11,199 bases of DNA from CAYQTO01 sp964420455 (GTDB lineage Bacteria; Sumerlaeota; Sumerlaeia; SLMS01). The translations under genes were made by a program, and so were the position numbers. Shown piece by piece: positions 6,583 through 11,199 of this stretch. The notes under the pieces are model-generated. The model saw nothing but the letters and a program-made list of their open reading frames with translations, did no database searches and was not told where the DNA came from. The stretch lies in NCBI GenBank assembly GCA_964420455.1, contig CAYQTO010000121.1, positions 1 through 11,199 of the forward strand. Direction: 5' to 3'. Within the stretch, counting starts at the first letter, position 1. Every line of letters starts with the position of its first letter.

Positions 6583-7542
6583 ATGAGCGTGGAACGGGAA
6601 ACACCTCGTGAGGGGACCCGGGGCCAAAGGGCTGCGGGACGGTTTTCCCCTTGGATTGCGGTGCGTCTCCTTATCGGCGCCGGGGTGCTGGGCGTCGCCG
6701 TCTGGAGCCTCGCCATGACGCGAAGTTTCCTCCAGGCGGACCACACCTCGCAGGAGGGCTACCGGGCCCAGCAACAGCGCGGCGGCGAGCAGATCGCCCT
6801 CGCGAGGTACCGTCGCGCCAACGCGCTGGCTCCCGCCGCGCCGGTGAACCAGTACTCGCTGGGAGCGATGATCCTTCGCACCCAGACCCAGCAGTACCGC
6901 GCGTCCAACTACCGCCAGTTCGACACAGAGGCGGTGCGCCTCGCCATCGAGTTGCTGAACCGGGCCAAGCTCGGCTTTTCACGCCCCCAGGTCGTCGAGT
7001 TCCATTTGGGTCAGGCGGCCTACGTCCTCATGAAGGCGTCGGAGCTTGCCGGCGACCGCGAAATCGAATCGCGTTTTGCCCGCATCGCCGCGGAAAACCT
7101 TCTCTCCTACCGCGAGACCCAAGGCTCGCCCGAGGACGGCATCGACCCCTCGACCTTCTATCGCCAGGCAAGCGAGGCCTTCGTTTCCGATCCCGAAAAC
7201 CAGCGCCTCGACTTGGTCGTCCTCTTCTGGCGGGACTACGCCCACTACTTCGGCGAGGACGCGATCACCAACCCCGCCTATCGCGAGAAGGTCGTCGTGG
7301 CGGCCACCATCCTCGGCCTCCATCCCTTTGTGCTGATGGACATTCGCCGGGCCATCGAGCGCGACCCCGCCGCCCTCGAAAACTACGAACTTCTCAAGTA
7401 CTACGCGGAATCCACCGGCGACGTCCGCAACGCCTACCTGCTTCTGGAAGGGGTGGCGGAACAGCGACCCTTGCCGCCCCGGGCCAATACCCTCTTCGAG
7501 GCGCTCCGCCGCGCCCTCGAACGACCCCTCGAGGGCTCCTGA
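6583..7542 (+). CDS. Single-pass membrane protein with helical-repeat-like periplasmic region, function unknown
   Basis: A 319-residue protein I do not recognise. A short polar, basic N-terminus is followed by one hydrophobic segment at about 21-45 (containing IAVRLLIGAGVLGVAV) without a cleavage motif, so it is probably an inner-membrane anchor with the remainder outside the cytoplasm. Residues about 55-319 look all-helical and alternate Ala/Leu-rich amphipathic helices, e.g. ALARYRRANALAPAAPVNQYSLG, which has the A-x-x-x-Y-x-x-A-L-x-x-x-P pattern of a TPR. A second TPR-like stretch is DPAALENYELLKYYAESTGDVRNAYLLLEG. No catalytic motif is visible. The ATG at 6583 is chosen because it directly precedes the anchor; the nearest G-rich stretch is too far upstream to be a good Shine-Dalgarno, and an upstream GTG at 6403 only adds low-complexity basic sequence. 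It may form a scaffold for envelope complexes. The flavodoxin gene follows after 75 bases and may share its transcript. Confidence 0.7.
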   Translation: MSVERETPREGTRGQRAAGRFSPWIAVRLLIGAGVLGVAVWSLAMTRSFLQADHTSQEGYRAQQQRGGEQIALARYRRANALAPAAPVNQYSLGAMILRTQTQQYRASNYRQFDTEAVRLAIELLNRAKLGFSRPQVVEFHLGQAAYVLMKASELAGDREIESRFARIAAENLLSYRETQGSPEDGIDPSTFYRQASEAFVSDPENQRLDLVVLFWRDYAHYFGEDAITNPAYREKVVVAATILGLHPFVLMDIRRAIERDPAALENYELLKYYAESTGDVRNAYLLLEGVAEQRPLPPRANTLFEALRRALERPLEGS

Positions 7543-7606
7543 ACGGCGCCTTTGCTCCGCGGGCCCGGCCCTTGCCATGAATCGGCGCAGATACCCGCCC
7601 ATGCAC

Positions 7607-7611
7607 AGGAG
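7607..7611 (+). promoter_or_regulatory. Ribosome binding site of the flavodoxin gene
   Basis: AGGAG stands six bases before the ATG at 7618. It supports that start over an in-frame alternative at 7552. Confidence 0.75.
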
Positions 7612-7617
7612 TTTGCA

Positions 7618-8181
7618 ATGTCCAACTTTACCTCGTCGTTCTTCGACACGATGGATTTCGATGACGATGAACCGAAAGGCGAGTCGGTCGACGGCCTGAG
7701 CCTGCTGATCGCCTACGCGACGGAATCGGGGAACTCGCGCGAGTGCGCGGAGTTCGCCGAACGCAAGGCCGCCAAGCTCGGCTTCAAGACCACCATCGTG
7801 GATCTGGCGAACGCCAAGCCCGCCGACCTTGAGGGCCACGAGCGCGCCCTCTTCGTCGTTTCGACTCGTAGCGACGACGAAAACCCCGCTGACGCCAAGG
7901 ATTCACGCCCGCCCCTCAACTCGATCCCGTTCTGGAATGCGCTCAAGGAAACCCCCGCCGGCTCCCTCGCCGCGATGCGCTTCTCCGTGCTTTCCCTCGG
8001 CGACAGCAGCTACAAGCAGTTCTGTTGGTTCGGCAAGCAACTGGACGCACAGTTGGAGCAACTGGGCGCCAAGCGCTTTCACGACCGCGTCGATTGCGAC
8101 AAGGATTACGGAGCCAACATGCGCCAATGGGTGGATGCGACACTCGAGAAACTGACGGCGATGGGTGCTTCGGCGCGCTAG
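7618..8181 (+). CDS. Stand-alone CysJ-type flavodoxin-domain protein
   Basis: A 187-residue cytoplasmic protein predicted to bind FMN and shuttle electrons. After an acidic N-terminal extension (MDFDDDE) comes the flavodoxin fold. The phosphate loop is YATESGNS (33-40). The third strand is LFVVSTRSDDENPADA (about 79-93). The hallmark RFSVLSLGDSSYKQFCWFGKQLD is followed by LEQLGAKRFHDRVDCDKDY (to Tyr164). The last two blocks are very close to the FMN domain of sulfite reductase flavoprotein CysJ (SLGDSSYEFFC, DRVDADVEY), more so than to small bacterial flavodoxins. Missing are the FAD/NADPH reductase domains that follow in CysJ, so it needs a separate reductase. In the second FMN loop the usual GxGxPP is replaced by SDDENP, and about ten extra residues follow, so flavin binding may be modified. 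A strong terminator follows 28 bases after the stop. MioC-type or sulfite-reductase partner roles are both possible. Confidence 0.87.
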   Translation: MSNFTSSFFDTMDFDDDEPKGESVDGLSLLIAYATESGNSRECAEFAERKAAKLGFKTTIVDLANAKPADLEGHERALFVVSTRSDDENPADAKDSRPPLNSIPFWNALKETPAGSLAAMRFSVLSLGDSSYKQFCWFGKQLDAQLEQLGAKRFHDRVDCDKDYGANMRQWVDATLEKLTAMGASAR

Positions 8182-8209
8182 ATTTAAGCGAACCCCTCCT
8201 TACTTGATC

Positions 8210-8248
8210 CCCGCTTGCGACCCGTTCTCGGTCGCAGGCGGGTTTTTT
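8210..8248 (+). terminator. Intrinsic terminator after the flavodoxin gene
   Basis: CCCGCTTGCGACC (8210-8222) and GGTCGCAGGCGGG (8230-8242) form a 13-base-pair stem with one T-G wobble and a 7-base loop, followed directly by six T residues (8243-8248). This is the classic Rho-independent layout and should separate the flavodoxin transcript from typA. Confidence 0.93.
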
Positions 8249-8253
8249 CGTGT

Positions 8254-8268
8254 GACCGATTCTCGGTC
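8254..8268 (+). repeat. Small echo of the terminator stem
   Basis: The 16 bases from 8254 to 8269 repeat 8219-8234 of the terminator (its inner stem and loop) with two differences, 35 bases further on. On its own, GACCG (8254-8258) and CGGTC (8264-8268) form a 5-base-pair hairpin. No T-run follows, so it is probably a local duplication remnant rather than a second terminator. Confidence 0.5.
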
Positions 8269-8286
8269 GGATAAAGCGCCCCTCCC

Positions 8287-8302
8287 CCCAAACATCCCCC
8301 CG
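8287..8302 (+). repeat. Gap-flanking direct repeat, copy 1
   Basis: CCCAAACATCCCCCCG recurs exactly at 8395-8410, immediately after the assembly gap. The two starts are 108 positions apart as assembled. Confidence 0.8.
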
Positions 8303-8348
8303 TGAATCAAGGGCGGCGTATCCGTGGGCAGAGCCATACCATCGACCG

Positions 8349-8368
8349 CGCGGCGCACCAGCGCCGCG
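8349..8368. other. GC-rich 8-base-pair hairpin before the assembly gap
   Basis: CGCGGCGC (8349-8356) and GCGCCGCG (8361-8368) pair perfectly around an ACCA loop, 16 bases before the Ns. Such a stem could help break assembly. No T-run follows, so a terminator role is not supported. Confidence 0.5.
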
Positions 8369-8384
8369 AGCCCTTGTACTTCGC

Positions 8385-8394
8385 NNNNNNNNNN
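8385..8394. other. Assembly gap (ten Ns)
   Basis: Ten consecutive undetermined bases. A round fixed length is typical of a scaffolding placeholder, so the true distance and content here are unknown. Confidence 0.97.
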
Positions 8395-8410
8395 CCCAAA
8401 CATCCCCCCG
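8395..8410 (+). repeat. Gap-flanking direct repeat, copy 2
   Basis: Exact second copy of the 16-base sequence at 8287-8302, beginning at the first known base after the Ns. This placement suggests a collapsed tandem repeat or overlapping contig ends. Confidence 0.8.
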
Positions 8411-8425
8411 CCATGCGTTTGGCCT

Positions 8426-8456
8426 TTGACCGCCATCCCGCCCCCACTCCTTTAAT
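8426..8456 (+). promoter_or_regulatory. Candidate sigma-70-type promoter of typA
   Basis: TTGACC (8426-8431, five of six to the -35 consensus) and TTTAAT (8451-8456, five of six to the -10 consensus) are 19 bases apart, two more than ideal. They lie in otherwise C-rich DNA just upstream of the gene and would give a leader of about 30 bases. Confidence 0.4.
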
Positions 8457-8493
8457 CAGCGTTCCATCCCTCTCCGGTTTCCCATCCACCCCC

Positions 8494-10380
8494 ATGACCG
8501 ATCCCCAGAAAATCCGCAACGTCGCCATCATCGCCCACATCGATCACGGCAAGACGACCCTCATCGACGCGATCTTTCGCGGCGCCCAACTCTTTCGCGA
8601 GAACGCCCGCGTCGAGGAACGCGTCATGGACAGCAATGTCCTCGAGCGCGAACGCGGCATTACCATCCGCTCCAAGCACTGCTCGGTAAACTGGGGCGAG
8701 CACCTGATCAACATTATCGACACGCCGGGGCACGCGGACTTCAGCGGCGAGGTCGAGCGCGTGCTCTCGATGGTCGACTCGGTCCTGCTGCTGGTGGACG
8801 CCAACGAGGGCCCCATGCCCCAGACGCGCTATGTGCTGATGCGGGCGTTGAAGCTTGGTATTCGGCCGATCGTCATCATCAACAAGGTCGATCGGCCGCA
8901 GGCGGACCCGAGCGAGGCGCTGAACAAGACCTTCGACCTGTTCATCGAGCTGGGGGCCGACGACGAGCAGGTGGACTTTCCCGTGCTCTACGGATCGGGG
9001 CTGGGGGGCTGGTTCGTGCGCGACCTGTCGGCCGACGAGACCCGCGACATGTCGGCGGTGTTCGAGACGATCATCAGCCATGTGCCGCCTCCGGATGTGA
9101 GCCTCGACGCGCCGTTCCTGATGCAGGTGAGCACCCTGGCGTGGAGCGACTATATCGGGCGCATCGGCTGCGGCCGCGTGCTGCAGGGCCGTCACAAGAT
9201 GGGGGCCTGGTTTACTCGGACCTCCACCCGCTGGCTGGACCACGGCGAGCAGTCGGGCGATTGGGAGGTGGTGGACACCCGTCAGGAGCGGTCGACACAC
9301 CTCTGGGTCACGCGGGGGCTGGAGCGTACGCAGGTCGAGGAGATCTCCGCCGGGGACATTATCTGGCTGGCGGGCCCGGAAGACATTCTGATCGGGGATA
9401 CCTTCAGTTCGCCGGAGATCGAGAAACCGGCGTTGCCCCCCCTCGAAATTGAGGAGCCAACGGTCTCGATGTTCTTCCTGGTAAACTCGGGGCCCTTTGC
9501 CGGCCAGGAGGGAAGGGCGGTGACGCTCCGCCAGATTCGCGACCGGCTCGAGCGCGAGACGCGGGTGAACGTGGCCCTGCGGGTCGAGGACCTCGGCCGC
9601 CCCGACGGCCTCAAGGTCTCCGGCCGCGGCGAACTCCACCTCGCCATCCTCATCGAGGAAATGCGCCGCGAGGGGATGGAAATCTGCGTCTCGCCCCCCG
9701 AGGTCATCACCCAGCATGACGCGGACGGAAATCTGCAGGAACCGATGGAAAAGGTCTATATCGACGTGCCCGAGGAGCACCAGGGCACCGTGATCGAGAA
9801 GCTGGCGCGGCGAAAGGGCGAGATGGTCGGGATGCATGCGACGGGCACCGGGCTGATCCGGCTCGAGTTCGATATCCCCACCCGCGGCCTCATTGGCTAC
9901 CGGAGCGAGTTCCTCACGGACACGCGGGGGTTGGGCATCCTGGCCTCGCGCTTCACCGGCTACGGCCCCTGGAAGGGCGAAGTGGTGACGCGCAACCGCG
10001 GATCCCTCGTGAGCACCGATACCGGCGAGGCCACCAGCTACGCCCTCGAAGCCATCCAGATCCGCGGCCAACTCTTCATCGGGCCCATGGACAAGGTCTA
10101 TACGGGGATGGTCATCGGCGAGAACTCGCGGCCCGACGACCTCCCCGCCAACCCCTGCAAGAAGAAGCAACTGACGAATCACCGCTCGGCCACGAAGGAC
10201 GTCATCAGCGTGCTCGACGTGCCCAAGCGCATGACCCTGGACCAGGCCCTTGAATGGATCGCGTCGGACGAGTTGCTGGAGGTGACGCCGGAGACCGTGC
10301 GGATTCGCAAGGCGATCCTGGACCCCGAGGAGCGAAAGAAGGCGGAAAAGCGCCAGGCAGCCCTCTCGGCAGGAAGGTAA
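8494..10380 (+). CDS. typA: Ribosome-associated translational GTPase TypA/BipA
   Basis: A 628-residue cytoplasmic GTPase of the EF-G-like family that binds the 70S ribosome and aids ribosome assembly and stress or low-temperature growth. Motifs: P-loop AHIDHGKTT (14-22), switch I RGITI (54-58), DTPGH (76-80, with the catalytic-type His80) and NKVD (130-133). The BipA-specific C-terminal region includes EPTVSMFFLVNSGPF, VSGRGELHL, PTRGLIGYRSEF and the end KKKQLTNHRSATKD and RMTLDQALEWI, all closely like E. coli BipA. It is 21 residues longer than E. coli BipA (607), including about 12 extra residues in the domain II barrel between the start of that domain and GLERTQ. The G5 segment reads YGSGLGG where E. 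coli has YASALNG. The ATG at 8494 sits just before the conserved RNVAIIAHIDHG. No Shine-Dalgarno precedes it; the leader is C-rich. Upstream in-frame codons run into the assembly gap and are unlike the family. Confidence 0.97.
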   Translation: MTDPQKIRNVAIIAHIDHGKTTLIDAIFRGAQLFRENARVEERVMDSNVLERERGITIRSKHCSVNWGEHLINIIDTPGHADFSGEVERVLSMVDSVLLLVDANEGPMPQTRYVLMRALKLGIRPIVIINKVDRPQADPSEALNKTFDLFIELGADDEQVDFPVLYGSGLGGWFVRDLSADETRDMSAVFETIISHVPPPDVSLDAPFLMQVSTLAWSDYIGRIGCGRVLQGRHKMGAWFTRTSTRWLDHGEQSGDWEVVDTRQERSTHLWVTRGLERTQVEEISAGDIIWLAGPEDILIGDTFSSPEIEKPALPPLEIEEPTVSMFFLVNSGPFAGQEGRAVTLRQIRDRLERETRVNVALRVEDLGRPDGLKVSGRGELHLAILIEEMRREGMEICVSPPEVITQHDADGNLQEPMEKVYIDVPEEHQGTVIEKLARRKGEMVGMHATGTGLIRLEFDIPTRGLIGYRSEFLTDTRGLGILASRFTGYGPWKGEVVTRNRGSLVSTDTGEATSYALEAIQIRGQLFIGPMDKVYTGMVIGENSRPDDLPANPCKKKQLTNHRSATKDVISVLDVPKRMTLDQALEWIASDELLEVTPETVRIRKAILDPEERKKAEKRQAALSAGR

Positions 10381-10450
10381 CCCCCAATCCGCCGCCCGAG
10401 GGTTGTTTGTCCTTGAACCCCTTTCCTCCCCTTTCCCCAATACGAACGTC

Positions 10451-11199
10451 ATGGTGCCCGAGACCTCCCAACAGATCAGCGAGCGGATGCGGGCTCTCTT
10501 TGCCCGCTTCAACTACGATTTGATTCGCGAGCTGGGCCGCGGCGGCATGGGGGTCGTTTATCTGGCGGAGCACAGGAAGCTCGGCCGGCGGGTTGCCCTC
10601 AAGACCCTGACACCGGACCGGCAGACCAAGGAAAGCAGCATTCTGCGGTTCGAGCGCGAGGCCCGCACCTTTGCCGCCATCCGCCACCCCCACATCGCCA
10701 ACCTCTACGAATTTCAGGACGCCGAACAGGTCCAGTTCCTCGCCCTTGAGTACATCGAGGGCACCGATCTCGAGCGCGAGCGCCGCAAAAACCGCAAATG
10801 GTCGCCCCGCGAGGTCGCCGAGATCATCCGCGACGTCGGCAAGGCCCTCGACCACACCCACAAGAAGGGCATCCTCCACCGCGACATCAAGCCCGGCAAC
10901 ATCCTCATCGAGAACAAGACGAACCGGGTGGTACTGACGGACTTTGGCCTGGCGAAGGGGGAGACGGACGAGACCCTGACCGCAACCGGGTTCGCGGTGG
11001 GGACCCCGGCCTACATGGCACCGGAGCAGATCACCGACCAGTTTGGCGTGAAGCCCGACGGGCGGTCGGACCTCTTTTCCCTCGGGACGGTCGCCTACGA
11101 GATGCTGACCGGCGACCACCCGTTCCTCGCGCCGGACGATCTCGGGACCATGCGCAACATCGTCGGCGGCAAGTACAAGCGCCTGCGCGAAGTCGCCCC
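10451..11199 (+). CDS. Eukaryotic-like Ser/Thr protein kinase, cut at the window end
   Basis: The frame opens at ATG 10451 and stays open for 249 codons to the last base, so the C-terminus is missing. It encodes most of a Hanks-type kinase of the bacterial Pkn family. Seen: glycine-rich loop LGRGGMGVVYLAE (28-40), catalytic Lys51 in VALK, helix-C Glu70, HRDIKPGN (143-150, Asp145), DFG (164-166), GTPAYMAPEQ (184-193) and SDLFSLG followed by YEMLTGDHPF. All catalytic residues are present, so it should be an active kinase. Thr residues in the activation segment (LTATG) are candidate autophosphorylation sites. The missing part would carry the C-lobe end and any membrane or sensor domain, which would decide its role. 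It starts 70 bases after typA and might be co-transcribed with it; a pyrimidine-rich leader without a Shine-Dalgarno precedes it. Confidence 0.93.
   Translation, partial: MVPETSQQISERMRALFARFNYDLIRELGRGGMGVVYLAEHRKLGRRVALKTLTPDRQTKESSILRFEREARTFAAIRHPHIANLYEFQDAEQVQFLALEYIEGTDLERERRKNRKWSPREVAEIIRDVGKALDHTHKKGILHRDIKPGNILIENKTNRVVLTDFGLAKGETDETLTATGFAVGTPAYMAPEQITDQFGVKPDGRSDLFSLGTVAYEMLTGDHPFLAPDDLGTMRNIVGGKYKRLREVA

Larger units (their letters stand above)
8182..8493. other. 312-base non-coding stretch between flavodoxin and typA
   Basis: It holds, in order, an intrinsic terminator, a small echo hairpin, the first copy of a 16-base repeat, a GC hairpin, the ten-N assembly gap, the second repeat copy, a candidate promoter and a C-rich leader up to the typA start. 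No credible gene is seen. Open frames crossing it pass through the Ns or simply extend typA upstream. Confidence 0.75.

Noticed and set aside
5171..6604. Longer, 477-residue version of the OmpA-type lipoprotein
   Set aside because: The extra 83 residues bury the signal peptide, and the Shine-Dalgarno and lipobox both point to the ATG at 6355.
8287..8410. Short repeats near the gap as a CRISPR or mobile-element end
   Set aside because: Only two C-rich copies, no spacer series, no terminal inverted repeats and no transposase or Cas gene nearby.
8200..8436. 78-codon minus-strand frame across the assembly gap
   Set aside because: It depends on undetermined bases and overlaps the terminator; no coding evidence.
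10379..10412. Possible terminator after typA (AACCC with GGGTT)
   Set aside because: Only five base pairs around a loop of over 15 bases and an interrupted T-stretch; too weak to call.
10413..10444. Possible promoter before the kinase gene (TTGAAC with AATACG)
   Set aside because: Both boxes match poorly and the spacing is long; a pyrimidine-rich leader gives such matches easily.
8452..10512. Very long open frame (686 codons) on the minus strand opposite typA
   Set aside because: GC-rich, C-ending codon use removes stops from the antisense frame. The translation has no domain signature, and the plus strand is unmistakably TypA.

Overview
This is a GC-rich window (roughly two-thirds G+C by eye) from a bacterium with an outer membrane: it encodes MurA, two lipobox lipoproteins and an OmpA-type peptidoglycan-binding domain. 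A eukaryotic-like Ser/Thr kinase, a glycosidase of the animal alpha-L-iduronidase type, and Shine-Dalgarno sites that are clear at some genes and absent at others would fit a PVC-type lineage (for example Verrucomicrobiota) or a similar environmental phylum. That placement is a weak inference. A run of exactly ten Ns at 8385-8394 shows that this is a draft, scaffolded assembly.

Layout. (1) 10-1380 (+): murA, cell-wall precursor synthesis. (2) 1486-4319 (+): a two-gene unit, an MDR-family zinc dehydrogenase whose stop overlaps (ATGA) the start of a full-length GH39 alpha-L-iduronidase-like enzyme. (3) 4336-6355 (-): two envelope lipoprotein genes, a conserved lipoprotein of unknown role and a glycine-zipper/coiled-coil/OmpA lipoprotein, separated by a strong hairpin with a UUCG loop that looks like a terminator. 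(4) 6583-8181 (+): a membrane-anchored helical-repeat-like protein of unknown function, then a stand-alone flavodoxin resembling the FMN domain of sulfite reductase CysJ, closed by a textbook intrinsic terminator. (5) 8182-8493: a 312-base non-coding stretch with the terminator, small hairpins, the assembly gap bracketed by a 16-base direct repeat, and a plausible promoter. (6) 8494-10380 (+): typA/bipA ribosome-associated GTPase. (7) 10451 to the window end (+): N-terminal part of a Ser/Thr protein kinase, cut by the window edge.

How they work together. Most genes are chromosomal housekeeping or envelope genes. The accessory element is the dehydrogenase plus iduronidase-like pair. The hydrolase keeps, by my recollection of human IDUA, both catalytic glutamates and the histidine, lysine, aspartate and arginine that recognise the iduronate sugar, but it has no signal peptide. 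A cytoplasmic step in the breakdown of imported iduronate-containing oligosaccharides, with the coupled dehydrogenase acting on a product, is the most attractive hypothesis here. No transporter, lyase or sulfatase gene is visible to confirm it. I found no CRISPR array, insertion sequence, tRNA or rRNA, and no convincing wholly novel system.
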